From NCBI RefSeq assembly GCF_000817775.3, contig NZ_JTHE03000029.1, forward strand, positions 1-64,000: a stretch of DNA of 64,000 nucleotides. The letters run 5' to 3'. This stretch comes from Lyngbya confervoides BDU141951. Its GTDB lineage: Bacteria; Cyanobacteriota; Cyanobacteriia; Thermosynechococcales; Thermosynechococcaceae. The notes beneath the pieces are model-generated. The model was not told the origin of the DNA. It ran no database searches and worked only from the letters and a program-made list of their open reading frames with translations. The translations under genes were made by a program, and so were the position numbers. Numbering within the stretch: the first letter of the stretch is position 1; every line of letters begins with the position of its first letter. Positions 18,776 to 28,952 of this stretch are shown here, piece by piece.

Positions 18776-19573
18776 CTATAAATTTTGTAATGCAGTGCTG
18801 CCAACCCCCTGAAACATGAGCCATGAAAGGAAAAAGTTAGAGACAAAAATAGCCAGCAGGGAGGTGACAACCGCAGCGGTGGTGGACTGACCCACACCCT
18901 TAGCCCCCCCCGTCGTGGTTAGCCCCCAGCTTGAGCCGATAATGGCGATTAAGATGCCAAACACAAAGGCTTTGACCAAGGTGCTGTAGAGATCCCAAAG
19001 AGACAGAAAATTTTGGACCGAATCGAGAAAAATTTTATTGGGCAGACTGTAGAGAGTTTGGGCCACGATCATGCCCCCGCCAATCCCAGCCACCAAGGCA
19101 AAAATCGTGAGAACTGGCAACATTACTCCACAGGCGATGACCCGAGGGACAACCAGATAGTCCACGGGATCAGTATCGAGCATTTGCAGGGCATCGATTT
19201 GCTCAGTGACTCGCATGGTCCCAATTTCTGCAGCAAAGGCCGAGCAAACCCGACCGGTTACAATGACAGCAGTCAAGACCGGGCCTAGCTCCCGCGTTAG
19301 GGCGATGGCCAAAACCCCTCCCACAGCTTGCACCAAACCAAAGGTAATAAACTCTCGAGAGACCTGAATGGTGAACACCATGCCCACAAACGTTGCCGTG
19401 AGTAGAACCACCAGAAGGGATTCCGGCCCCACCACCGCCATTTGTTCACGGGTGTTACGCCAATGAATTTTACCCATGAGCAAATGGAGTAGCACCTGTC
19501 CCCCCAGCAACATGGCCCGCAGCAGGCGACGACTCCATTTGTTCCCTGAAAAAGCAGGAAAGGCTTTTTTCAC
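18776..19573 (-). CDS. MlaE family lipid ABC transporter permease (TGD1-like)
   Basis: This 265-residue permease of the MlaE/YrbE family moves phospholipid-like substrates between membranes; the plastid orthologue is TGD1. Five hydrophobic segments are seen. The family hallmark is TRELGPVLTAVIVTGRVCSAFAAEIGTMRVTEQIDALQMLDTDPVDYLVVPR (about 95-145). It starts at a GTG (MKKAFPAF) six bases after the argG stop, so it may be co-transcribed with argG. The MlaF-type ATPase and MlaD-type substrate-binding partners are not in the window. Confidence 0.92.
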   Translation of the reverse strand: MKKAFPAFSGNKWSRRLLRAMLLGGQVLLHLLMGKIHWRNTREQMAVVGPESLLVVLLTATFVGMVFTIQVSREFITFGLVQAVGGVLAIALTRELGPVLTAVIVTGRVCSAFAAEIGTMRVTEQIDALQMLDTDPVDYLVVPRVIACGVMLPVLTIFALVAGIGGGMIVAQTLYSLPNKIFLDSVQNFLSLWDLYSTLVKAFVFGILIAIIGSSWGLTTTGGAKGVGQSTTAAVVTSLLAIFVSNFFLSWLMFQGVGSTALQNL

Positions 19574-19579
19574 AAAACT

Positions 19580-20779
19580 CTAGGCATTACGCTGCGACCA
19601 AACTCGCGTCGGCAGTCCCCAAATGTAGATAAAGCCTTCAGCCGCCTTATGGTCAAAGCGATCATCCGCACCATAGGTGGCCAGATCGTCCGTGTAGAGG
19701 GAATAGCTGGATTGACGACCCACCACCGTGGCATTCCCCTTAAAAAGTTTGAGGCGCACAGTGCCCGTCACCACCGCCTGGGTTTGCTCAATAAAGGCAT
19801 CGAGGGCCGCCTTTAAGGGACTATACCAAAGGCCGTTGTAAACCATTTGGGCATAGGTTGCTTCAATCCCACGCTTGTAGTGCGTCACATCTGCGGTCAA
19901 CGTTAAACTTTCTAAATCCTGATGGGCTTGAATCAAGATCGATAGGGCCGGAACCTCATAGATTTCGCGGGATTTAATCCCCACCAGTCGATTTTCCACC
20001 ATATCAATTCGGCCAATGCCATGGCGACCCGCGGCGGTATTTAGGGCCGTCACCAGGGCAATGGGATCTTGCTTGACTCCATCGAGGGCCACAGGCACCC
20101 CTTTCTCAAAGGTGATCTCAACATACTCCGGACTCTGCGGGGTTTGCGCAATGGACTGGGTCAGTTCGAAGACTTCCTCAAGGGGCTCCACCCAGGGATC
20201 TTCCAAGGGTCCAGCTTCAATACTGCGACCGAGCAAGTTTTTGTCAATGCTATAGGGGGAAGACTTCTTGACCGGGGAAGGAATCCCAAAGCGTTCCCCA
20301 TAGGCAATGGTTTGCTCCCGGCTCATGCCCCACTCCCGGGCGGGCGCTAGCACCGTCAAGTCAGGATTGAGCGCCGCAATGGACACATCGAAGCGCACCT
20401 GGTCATTTCCTTTTCCGGTGCAGCCGTGGGCCACAGCATCCGCACCATATTCACGCGCGGCCTCCACCAGCAGCTTGGCGATCAAGGGACGGGCCAAGGC
20501 GGTGGACAAGGGGTAACGGCCTTCGTACAGGGCATTGGCCTTGAGAGCCGAAAATGCATAGTCTTGGATAAAGGACGCGGTTGCATCTACCACCAAAGAC
20601 TGCTCAGCACCAGAGTCCAAGGCCTTCTGCTGAATTGGCCCTAGCTCTTCTCCTTGGCCCAAGTCTGCCGCCAGGGTAATGACACTCTCCACACCCCATT
20701 CATTCTTGAGATAAGGTATGCAAACCGACGTATCTACACCACCGGAATAGGCTAAAACAACTTTCTTTGCACGCCCCAT
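19580..20779 (-). CDS. argG: Argininosuccinate synthase
   Basis: ArgG joins citrulline and aspartate with ATP hydrolysis to give argininosuccinate, the penultimate step of arginine synthesis. At 399 residues it is full length. The N-terminal ATP pyrophosphatase P-loop motif [10 protein letters not shown] (about 9-18) is present, with [14 protein letters not shown] (about 116-130) and APAREW, and the substrate-binding C-terminal part ([17 protein letters not shown]). The ATG has a plausible upstream GAGG-like sequence. Only six bases separate it from the following mlaE-like gene. Confidence 0.97.
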   Translation of the reverse strand: MGRAKKVVLAYSGGVDTSVCIPYLKNEWGVESVITLAADLGQGEELGPIQQKALDSGAEQSLVVDATASFIQDYAFSALKANALYEGRYPLSTALARPLIAKLLVEAAREYGADAVAHGCTGKGNDQVRFDVSIAALNPDLTVLAPAREWGMSREQTIAYGERFGIPSPVKKSSPYSIDKNLLGRSIEAGPLEDPWVEPLEEVFELTQSIAQTPQSPEYVEITFEKGVPVALDGVKQDPIALVTALNTAAGRHGIGRIDMVENRLVGIKSREIYEVPALSILIQAHQDLESLTLTADVTHYKRGIEATYAQMVYNGLWYSPLKAALDAFIEQTQAVVTGTVRLKLFKGNATVVGRQSSYSLYTDDLATYGADDRFDHKAAEGFIYIWGLPTRVWSQRNA

Positions 20780-20823
20780 AATTCCTCACTTTCTCGTGTA
20801 TCGGTCCAGCACAAGAAATTATC

Positions 20824-21435
20824 CTAGCGTAGAAAGTTACTCGCCCCCCAAAACAAAATAAAGACCACCAGGGCAACCACCAAATCTGGGGAAAAAAGCG
20901 TCAACGGCAATCCAAACTGTAGCAGTCCCACTCCCAAGGCCCCCCCCAGGACCAGAGTGACAATGGTAATTAAAACAGCCCGTCCCAGCTTAAGTTCTTT
21001 CCGATTGAGCCAATAAATGTTGAAGCCCACTCCTAAAGCAATGAGCAGGGCAAGGGAGTCTTGGCTATCACGCCCCAGGTACACCAGACTTCCGAGGGCG
21101 ACCCAAACCCCGGATGCGGTTGCCAATTCCCTGCCAGAGGGGCGATCTAAAAGTCGGACCAGCCAGTCAGGCGAGGAACTGAGGGTTGGCAAGGTGACAC
21201 TCGGTTTATCTTTAGCCAATTTTTCGGCAAAGCGAATCCGCTCAGGAACCTGGATCGCTCCGGTCTGCCGTCTGCGCAGTCGATCCATCAGAACAGCGTC
21301 GTAGGCTGCTTCCACCGACTGACGCGCTTGCTCGTCGCCCTGGAGCTCAATGAGGCGATCGCGGGCTGATTGAATCTCTTCAAAGGAAGCATCTTCAGAC
21401 ACTTCAAGCTTTTGATAAGGCGTCTGCTCGCTCAT
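20824..21435 (-). CDS. CPP1-like (DUF3353) membrane protein
   Basis: The protein has 203 residues from the ATG at 21435 (MSEQTPYQKLEV). The N-terminus is J-domain-like without the HPD motif (PYQKLEVSEDASFEEIQSARDRLIELQGDEQARQSVEAAYDAVLMDRLRRRQTG). Three or four hydrophobic helices fill residues about 100-200. This matches the CPP1/DUF3353 family: the plant member, chaperone-like protein of POR1, stabilises protochlorophyllide oxidoreductase. A chlorophyll-synthesis or membrane-chaperone role here is inferred from that homologue only. Confidence 0.88.
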   Translation of the reverse strand: MSEQTPYQKLEVSEDASFEEIQSARDRLIELQGDEQARQSVEAAYDAVLMDRLRRRQTGAIQVPERIRFAEKLAKDKPSVTLPTLSSSPDWLVRLLDRPSGRELATASGVWVALGSLVYLGRDSQDSLALLIALGVGFNIYWLNRKELKLGRAVLITIVTLVLGGALGVGLLQFGLPLTLFSPDLVVALVVFILFWGASNFLR

Positions 21436-21550
21436 GCGCTTGTCTTCCATAGGCGTTTAGACCTCAAATCAGCCGGTCAGTTTAGATGAACAGTAAGAGG
21501 CGCCATCGCAGCCTCTCCATGAAGTTGTTTAAGTGTCAACCATACTAGCG

Positions 21551-22348
21551 CTAAAACGGAGGTTCTTGGGAAACGGTCTGAGTTTTTAAATATTCTAAAA
21601 ACTCCATCAGTTCAGAATCCGTCAACTGCTGCCGTGAACGTTTGTTGTAGGATCGCTCCAAAAATTGACGCCCCTCGGTGTGAGTCCATCCCAGGCGCTT
21701 CAGCTCAATATCGGTTTGGGCAATAATATCTGACAAATCAATCGGCGATCGCGAAGCCGCCGCTTTCGTCATTTTGGGAGATGGCTTGCGCCCCACCCGG
21801 GGAGATCGCCGACCCTGGGTGGGTATCCGCTGAGGGGGCGAGGATGGCCCATCCTCTAGACCGGGCGGCACCCGATCCCACAATTGGGGGGCCGGCAAGC
21901 CTGCATCCATGGAATCCGGCGCGTTGGATTCCTCCTCTTCTTCCCAATTCCAGGAGTCGGTCCAGCCAGCATCCTGCGGTGCGCTTAGATCGCGATGGGA
22001 TAGGTCCGATAAGTCGGTATCCTCCAGCCGCGAGGTGGCAGCAGGAGACAATTGGGCAGGGGCCCCAGGCGGCAGCTCATGGGATCGGCGATCCGTCACT
22101 TGCACCGAGGGGCTAGGGGCCAAATCTTCGAACCCCAGCACCACCAAGGCGCGGGCACGCGCTTGATCCTCTGCCACCTCTACCGCAGAGGCCGCTGACA
22201 AACCGCTGGCCAGGGGAACATCGCCAATTTTGACCACGGCCTGAACCACATAGTGTCCAGGCTCAGACACAAGGAGATCCGCCGTCAAACTAGCGGTGGG
22301 ATACTGGGCGCGAAACTGGGAGTAAAGGGTCATAGACGGAGATGGCAT
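21551..22348 (-). CDS. Conserved cyanobacterial hypothetical protein
   Basis: I recognise no named family. From the ATG at 22348 it has about 265 residues (ATGs at 22420 and 22333 are alternatives). The N-terminal 75 residues form a compact beta-alpha unit (TLYSQFRAQYPTASLTADLLVSEPGHYVVQAVVKIGDVPLASGLSAASAVEVAEDQARARALVVLGF) that resembles a small double-stranded-RNA-binding-like or SpoVG-like fold. A Pro/Ser/Asp-rich disordered middle (about 80-190) follows. The conserved helical C-terminus (about 205-262: IDLSDIIAQTDIELKRLGWTHTEGRQFLERSYNKRSRQQLTDSELMEFLEYL) looks like a small helical adaptor domain. Confidence 0.7.
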   Translation of the reverse strand: MPSPSMTLYSQFRAQYPTASLTADLLVSEPGHYVVQAVVKIGDVPLASGLSAASAVEVAEDQARARALVVLGFEDLAPSPSVQVTDRRSHELPPGAPAQLSPAATSRLEDTDLSDLSHRDLSAPQDAGWTDSWNWEEEEESNAPDSMDAGLPAPQLWDRVPPGLEDGPSSPPQRIPTQGRRSPRVGRKPSPKMTKAAASRSPIDLSDIIAQTDIELKRLGWTHTEGRQFLERSYNKRSRQQLTDSELMEFLEYLKTQTVSQEPPF

Positions 22349-22787
22349 CAAGGCGGAGCGGAATTTACCGTTAAAACCACTGGGGCTGGCCGGGGGTCTG
22401 GGTGAAGGAGTTAAGCCCAACCTGGCCCCAGATTAACGGCGCGATCGTTGCGTAGAACACTGCAGAGTTTGAAAAATTTCTATAATGTGTGCAAATTCTA
22501 TATTGATTCAGACTTAAGAATTACCTGGACTGTCCATTTTAAATTCACCCCGAACTTCACAGCTTAGGCCCCCTTTTCTTCCGGTCCCTTTGGCCAGATT
22601 CTCGACCATGAGAATCCCCGGCCCCATTTTCTGGCTCCTGTTCCCCAATCCTTTGACTGAGGCCAATCTAACCAGGCCAATTCAATCACTTTTCTCCCCC
22701 CCATATAGATCCAGCAAGGTTTAACAAGCAGAGTTTAAGATGAGAGTCTCCACAATGATGGTTGGTGCAGCGCATCCAACCCAAACC
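22349..22787. other. Divergent intergenic region with a candidate phoU promoter
   Basis: About 440 bases separate two divergent genes. It is AT-rich around 22470-22530. A consensus TATAAT at 22481-22486 on the plus strand could be the -10 box for phoU, but I see no convincing -35 box at 16-18 bases. I found no Pho box that I would defend. Confidence 0.35.
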
Positions 22788-23432
22788 ATGAAACCGATCC
22801 GCAAACAATTTGATCAAAAGTTGACGTCCATTCAAAACGACGTCTTGAGGATGGGCGCTCTCGTGGAACAATCTTGCTGCCTAGCGCATCAGGCGCTATT
22901 TAAGCACAATCTAGCAGTCATCGATGAGCTGAAACATCAAGAGCAGAAAATTGACCGGCTCTATCGCCAGATTGAGACCGACTGCCTTCAGTTTATGGCC
23001 TTGCAATCGCCCGTGGCAACCGATCTGCGCTTAATTGGCACTCTCATGCAGATGGTCCGAGACTTGGAGAGAATTGGGGACTATGCCGAAGATTTGACGG
23101 AATTTGCCGTCAAGCTTCTTCCCTACGACATCACGCAATATAGCGCCACCATTGAGAATATGCTCCTGGCAACCCAGTCCATGTTGGCAATGGGCCTGGC
23201 TTCCTTAACAGAGCTAGACGCTGAACAGGGGCTAAACATTAAGCAGCGAGACGATGAGGTAGATAGCGGCTATCAGCAGGTTTATCAAAAACTCTCCCAG
23301 GTGCAAACTGTGCAGGGATCGGTTGAGCCGCTGCTCCTGATGATGTTGACCATCCGATCCATTGAGCGCATGGCAGACCATGCCACTAACATTGGTCGCC
23401 GCGTGGCTTACATCGTTACAGGTCAACGCTGA
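22788..23432 (+). CDS. phoU: Phosphate signalling complex protein PhoU
   Basis: PhoU links the PstSCAB phosphate transporter to the PhoR/PhoB-type two-component system and restrains phosphate uptake. The 214-residue protein has the two PhoU repeats, each a three-helix bundle (MGALVEQSCCLAHQALF..., then DYAEDLTEFAVKLLPYD...). The metal-binding E/DxxxD patterns are visible (VRDLERIGDYAEDLTE and IRSIERMADHATNIGRR). The start MKPIRKQFDQKL at 22788 fits the family; an ATG at 22740 would add 16 residues. No pst genes lie nearby. Confidence 0.92.
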   Translation: MKPIRKQFDQKLTSIQNDVLRMGALVEQSCCLAHQALFKHNLAVIDELKHQEQKIDRLYRQIETDCLQFMALQSPVATDLRLIGTLMQMVRDLERIGDYAEDLTEFAVKLLPYDITQYSATIENMLLATQSMLAMGLASLTELDAEQGLNIKQRDDEVDSGYQQVYQKLSQVQTVQGSVEPLLLMMLTIRSIERMADHATNIGRRVAYIVTGQR

Positions 23433-23947
23433 AGAAGCGGCGTGGTTGGCACGCGTTATCCCCTAGTGATTCTCTTTGACCGGGCCAAGGTCCATGGCGC
23501 AGGCGATCTAGTGTCCCCCTCAATCAGAATCAGATCAGAATATTGACAGCGGACGCCTCACTAAGGAAGGATAACAATGGTGACCTGTAGGCTCTGGGCG
23601 ATATTTCGTGCTGAGTTGTTTTTTAAGTTCTGAGCAGGGTGATACAACAGAGATAATCAGGAACACCCTATTTTTAGCGCTTCGGGTGCACAGTGCATGA
23701 ACTCGAAGCCTATTTCCGTGAGTGCTTGTCCTGGCCCTAGGTCCGCCATTACATCAGGGATCTGTCCAATCCTTCTCCTGCTGGGTCAGGCTGCGGCCTT
23801 TGTTTCGCACCCACCAGCTAGGGCGAGCGGGAAAGATAAGGGCTGGAGAATGGGGGACCGTGAGGGGACCTTCCTCCATCACGAGCGCAGCAGAGTGACA
23901 GGACGCATTCACACCCTCCATCAGCAGATTTTAGGATGCAAACGTGC
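23433..23947. other. 515-base intergenic region, no supported gene
   Basis: This sits between phoU and the RNase R-like gene. Only short chance frames are visible. A fragment around 23700-23770 reads VHELEAYFRECLSWP, a stop, then VRHYIRDLSNPS, and could be a relic, but I recognise no family. No terminator or promoter stands out. Confidence 0.4.
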
Positions 23948-26479
23948 ATGGAATTTTCAATTAGTAGCCTGCTCGATAGCTTTGGGGAAGATAAACTCAT
24001 TGCACCAAAGCTGTTAGAGAAAAAATTAGAGTGTGATGATGAGCAGAAGCTCCAACATCTCCAAATCACGCTGGATGCCCTTGAAAAAGTCGGCATCTTA
24101 GCGAAAGAGCGCGGCAAATATCGACGGGTGAATGAAGAGGGCGTTGTTGAAGGAAAGCTGCGTTGCTCCAGTAAGGGCTTTTGTTTTGCGATTCAGGATG
24201 GAGAAGGAACGGAAGACATTTATATTCGCGAGAGTCAATTAAACTCAGCCTGGAATGGCGATCGCGTGCTGGTCAAGGTCACCAAGGAAGGGCGACGAAG
24301 GCGGAGTCCAGAAGGAGAAGTGAGGCTCATCCTGGAGCGGGCCAATCCCTCGGTGCTCGCCCACGTTCGCACAGATGAGGCCGGTGAGCCGAAGGCCATT
24401 CCCCTAGATGATCGGCTGCTGTTTGAGCTGGCCTTAACCGAGGACAACAACAGCGCCAAGGTGCAAGAGGCCATTGACCAGCTGGTCCACGTGGAGATTT
24501 TGCGCTATCCTCTTGGCCCTAAGGCTCCGATCGGGAGAATCTCTCAAATTTTGGGCAGCGATGCTCAATCGGCACCGGATACGGAGCTTGTTTTTTGCAA
24601 GTATGACCTGCCACGCAGCTTTTCTGATGCAGTCTTAGAGGCAGCCGAGTCCCTACCGAAGAAGCTTCGAAAAGCAGATCAAAAAAAGCGGGAGCTCCTA
24701 CAGAAGCTCCCAACCATTACCCTTGAGAACAATCAGCAAGCCCCCTACGGTCTTGATCACGCCTTTTCAATCAGTAAAAACAAGCAGGGACAGTGGGATC
24801 TGGGGATCCATATTGTGGACTTTACGCCCTTTGTGCCGCTTAATTCCACCCTTGATCAAGAGGCCCGCGCTCGCGCAGCCTGCATTACTCTAAGCGATAA
24901 ACTGGTGCCCTTGTTTCCCGAGGCGCTCATGGAGCGAGTCGGTAGCCTGCCAGAAAAAAGTGAGCGGTTGGCCTTTACCCTGAAGGTTCTGTGTGATGAG
25001 GCGGGGGGGGTGCAAAGCTTTGAACTGCTCCCCAGCGTCATTCAGGTGGACTGCAACATTGATGAAGCCCAAGCCTCAGCTATCTTGAATCCCAAAAGCA
25101 AGGATAGCCCCAAGAAAGATCTTAAGGCCCTTGCTCCCTACCACGAGATGCTTGAACAGCTGGGGGAGCTGACAGCGCTATTGCGCCAGCAGCGTTATGA
25201 GCGGGGCAGCTTTGACCTCTGGAGCAGTTCTGCGGATCCGGATCTCTTTGGGGATACTGGCTTATCGGGGACCTTCACCGAGCCAGCAACGCTACCCGCG
25301 CGGGCTGTGGTGGCAGAACTGCTGCTGTTGGCCAATCAGCTCGTTCTAGAGCATATGCATCGCTTGGGCGTTCCCGCCATCTATCAGCACCAGGCCGCAC
25401 CGGATGCAGCGGCATTGCAGGACATTATCAAGCTCAGTGAAAATCTTGGTTTCACCTGCAATCTCAATCCCAATGCGACGGTGCAGCCGAATCATTTTCA
25501 GGAGCTGACGGCCCAGTTCCGGGAGGCCAACCACGCCTCAATGCTGTTTGATCTGTTGGGGCAAACCCTAGAGCCAACGGTTCTGAGCAGCGCGCCAGGA
25601 CCGCATTTTGCCCAAGCGATCGCCCAGCATTACGGTCAGTTTGTAGCCCCTAGCCATCGATACAGCGACTTTATTAATCATCACATTCTCCATGCGATTT
25701 TCAATAAGGGCCGCGATCGCCGGAACTCCCAGGCCAAGGAAGGCGTTCATCTAGGCCATAGCACCTCCCCTGAAACCATCAACTGGAATGTGCTGCCCCC
25801 CAGTATTCGCCGAGATCTGGAAACGGCAATTGAGGACTCTCTCCCACGGCTCAATGAGCGCCTGCAGCTCATTCTTCAAGCGGAAAAAGACCTGCAAGGT
25901 CTCCAAAAAACCAAAACCATGCAGGGCCATATTGGCCAGGTGTTCCAAGGCGTGATCACGGGCATTCAGTCCTACGGATTCTTCGTTCGCCTCGAGGTGC
26001 TAAGCGTGGAAGGGCTGGTCCATGTCAGCTCTCTCAAGGATGACTGGTATGAATATCGATCACGGCAACAAACCTTAATTGGCCGTAAAAACCGACGCCA
26101 GTATCGCCTCGGAGATTCCGTTGAAGTTGAGGTGAAAAGCGTTGATTATTATCGTCAGCAAATTGATCTCGCCGTGGTGGGTGGCGGCAGCGAACTCACC
26201 GAGGATGATCTTGGCGACGAGGCGGATTTGTCGCCGGAGGCTGTGGACGATCCGCTCGACCTTGAGGAGGACCTAGTCGATGACCTTGATGATCTCGATG
26301 AGGACCTAGAAGATGACCTAGAAGATGAGTTTGAGGATGAGCTCGATGAGAGCTTTGAAGACGACGAGTTTGAAGACGACGAGTTTGAAGATGATGAGTT
26401 TGACATGCTGGGCGAATATCTAGACGACATGGACGACGACCAGCTAGATGCCGATGAATTTGAGGATGAAGAGGATTAG
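23948..26479 (+). CDS. RNase R/RNase II-like (RNB) family protein with altered active site
   Basis: The 843-residue protein starts at MEFSISSLLD. Cold-shock/OB domains occupy about residues 50-200 (EGKLRCSSKGFCFAIQDGEGTEDIYIRESQLNSAWNGDRVLVKV). The RNB fold runs about 215-620, then an S1 domain about 655-735 (GVITGIQSYGFFVRLEVLSVEGLVHVSSL) and a very acidic tail (about 740-843) with a three-times repeated DDEFE unit. In active RNase II/R the RNB site is a cluster of four Asp (TID...ARDFDDA). The aligned region here is TITLENNQQAPYGLDHAF (about 256-273), where only Asp270 is clearly kept, and the SPIRRYxDL block reads APSHRYSDF. It may be catalytically weak or inactive and act as an RNA-binding protein; alignment with orthologues is needed to settle this. 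Confidence 0.8.
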   Translation: MEFSISSLLDSFGEDKLIAPKLLEKKLECDDEQKLQHLQITLDALEKVGILAKERGKYRRVNEEGVVEGKLRCSSKGFCFAIQDGEGTEDIYIRESQLNSAWNGDRVLVKVTKEGRRRRSPEGEVRLILERANPSVLAHVRTDEAGEPKAIPLDDRLLFELALTEDNNSAKVQEAIDQLVHVEILRYPLGPKAPIGRISQILGSDAQSAPDTELVFCKYDLPRSFSDAVLEAAESLPKKLRKADQKKRELLQKLPTITLENNQQAPYGLDHAFSISKNKQGQWDLGIHIVDFTPFVPLNSTLDQEARARAACITLSDKLVPLFPEALMERVGSLPEKSERLAFTLKVLCDEAGGVQSFELLPSVIQVDCNIDEAQASAILNPKSKDSPKKDLKALAPYHEMLEQLGELTALLRQQRYERGSFDLWSSSADPDLFGDTGLSGTFTEPATLPARAVVAELLLLANQLVLEHMHRLGVPAIYQHQAAPDAAALQDIIKLSENLGFTCNLNPNATVQPNHFQELTAQFREANHASMLFDLLGQTLEPTVLSSAPGPHFAQAIAQHYGQFVAPSHRYSDFINHHILHAIFNKGRDRRNSQAKEGVHLGHSTSPETINWNVLPPSIRRDLETAIEDSLPRLNERLQLILQAEKDLQGLQKTKTMQGHIGQVFQGVITGIQSYGFFVRLEVLSVEGLVHVSSLKDDWYEYRSRQQTLIGRKNRRQYRLGDSVEVEVKSVDYYRQQIDLAVVGGGSELTEDDLGDEADLSPEAVDDPLDLEEDLVDDLDDLDEDLEDDLEDEFEDELDESFEDDEFEDDEFEDDEFDMLGEYLDDMDDDQLDADEFEDEED

Positions 26480-26511
26480 GTTGGCGGTAAGATTAAGAGT
26501 TTGCAGTTTAA

Positions 26512-27534
<1,023 letters not shown>

Positions 27535-27592
27535 GCCAAGCGGGGCTGGCCGCTAAGGGTCTGGGCCCAGTCTAGGGTCCGAGGGAACCTGT

Positions 27593-27640
27593 CCAAAAGC
27601 AAGAACCGCCGTCATACCCAGGAATGGTTGTTGCTTTTGG
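27593..27640. repeat. Long inverted repeat between convergent genes
   Basis: CCAAAAGCAAGAACC (27593-27607) and GGTTGTTGCTTTTGG (27626-27640) pair over 15 positions with one mismatch and an 18-base loop. The position between ilvC and the convergent hypothetical gene, with TTTT inside each arm, suggests a bidirectional transcript end. Confidence 0.5.
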
Positions 27641-27678
27641 GGCAGGGAATATCCCCTCCTTACGATCCCCGTTATTTC

Positions 27679-28704
27679 CTAGTCTTCGGATGAATGGGGC
27701 TGAATATACTTTGGCAGGGGCCGAGACGGAACGCTAGGCTTTTTATCCACAGGCTTATCTCCACCAGCATTTTTCGGCACCGAACCAGGCCGAGCCGAAC
27801 GGGGGTCGGCCTCTCTCTGCACTGGACGGCCAGGCTTACCTTCCCCATCCAAAGGAGCGCGCTTCTTGAAACTCTTTTTTTTCTTTTTCATTGGCATGAA
27901 CGCCACCGGCGTCGCCTTTTGAATCCTGAGATGCTCACCGTCACGAAGCACTTCAAAGTCCCAAAAGTACCCCATGGGCTTTTGGGGAATATCGCCCATT
28001 AATTTAACTTTGAAAACCTTCGGGGTTTTAGGCTTAGAGCGAGAGGTTTGCTGAATTTTTACCGCTAGCCAGTGATCGTCGACCGACTGCTGAATTACCT
28101 GCCCACGAATCGAGAAAAACCCGTCCTGCAGCGGAGGCTGTAGCTGCTCCAGAGGATCGAGGCTGGCCTGCACAACCTCTTCCACTGCCTCTTCTGAGGC
28201 ATCGTCGCGATCTGGCGTTTCAAATCCACTGGGCGACCAAACACCAACAATCTGCACGTGCATGGCCTCATGGTCGCGCGTACGCGGATAAACGACCCAA
28301 ACATGCGGCAGAGCCAGGTCGAGGTATTTTTTAACCAGACTCATAACCTGCCCCAAAAGTACCGCATCGAGGTGCAACCCTTCGCGGGTCATCAATTCAC
28401 CCCGATTAAACTGATCCTCAGAGGGCTGATAAATCCCTTGCAACAGACCGATTGCCCGAAACTGCAGGGGCTCACTCGGGGGCGGGATGGGCTGCTGTAA
28501 CAAGGTGGATGCCGTCCCACTATCCTCCTCCGCTGAGCGCCCAAGGTCTTCTCCATCGGGCGGATTGATCTGAGGCGTTGTCAGCGATTGATCAAGCTCC
28601 CCATCAGACCCTTGGCCCACCACCCTATCGGCCTCTGAATCCGGCGACGGTGCCGGGGGGGAGGAGGCAGGCTTGGACGTTGCTTTTTTCTTCGAAGAAC
28701 TCAT
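27679..28704 (-). CDS. Hypothetical protein with basic C-terminal region
   Basis: I do not recognise this 341-residue protein. The first 85 residues are disordered (Ser/Pro/Lys then acidic). A folded core spans about 85-260 (PLQFRAIGLLQGIYQPSEDQFNRGELMTREG, LALPHVWVVYPRTRDHEAMHVQIVGVWSP, GFFSIRGQVIQQSVDDHWLAVKI, VFKVKLMGDIPQKPMGYFWDFEVLRDGEHLRI). The last 80 residues are rich in Lys/Arg/Pro (KKKKKSFKKRAPL). The beta-rich core with charged flanks suggests nucleic-acid or membrane-surface binding, but this is a guess. Codon use matches its neighbours, so it is probably a resident cyanobacterial gene. Confidence 0.65.
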   Translation of the reverse strand: MSSSKKKATSKPASSPPAPSPDSEADRVVGQGSDGELDQSLTTPQINPPDGEDLGRSAEEDSGTASTLLQQPIPPPSEPLQFRAIGLLQGIYQPSEDQFNRGELMTREGLHLDAVLLGQVMSLVKKYLDLALPHVWVVYPRTRDHEAMHVQIVGVWSPSGFETPDRDDASEEAVEEVVQASLDPLEQLQPPLQDGFFSIRGQVIQQSVDDHWLAVKIQQTSRSKPKTPKVFKVKLMGDIPQKPMGYFWDFEVLRDGEHLRIQKATPVAFMPMKKKKKSFKKRAPLDGEGKPGRPVQREADPRSARPGSVPKNAGGDKPVDKKPSVPSRPLPKYIQPHSSED

Positions 28705-28952
28705 AGACCGATGTGATGGAAACCAACCGCGTTAAATTAAGAGGCTCAGCTGCCGAGACTGAGAGGCAAGAACTCTATCCTAATCGAGAGCATTGGGAAT
28801 TTCATATATATAGATGTTCCTGCACAATGGTCATTCCTGCACAACTAGTGAATTGCCAAGAGGCTCCTAAACGAAGTGAGCAACGCTGCAATTTCTGAGA
28901 TTAAAATACTGAGAAGCTGGCAGGAATGCAACTCCGAAAGAATATTTACCTT

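Noticed and set aside
23697-24017. 106-residue open frame upstream of and overlapping the RNase R-like gene
   Set aside because: It overlaps the start of the well-supported gene in another frame and has no recognisable domain or codon pattern.
26155-26430. 91-residue Ser-rich frame opposite the acidic tail
   Set aside because: It is the complement of the Asp/Glu repeat codons and a pure composition artefact.
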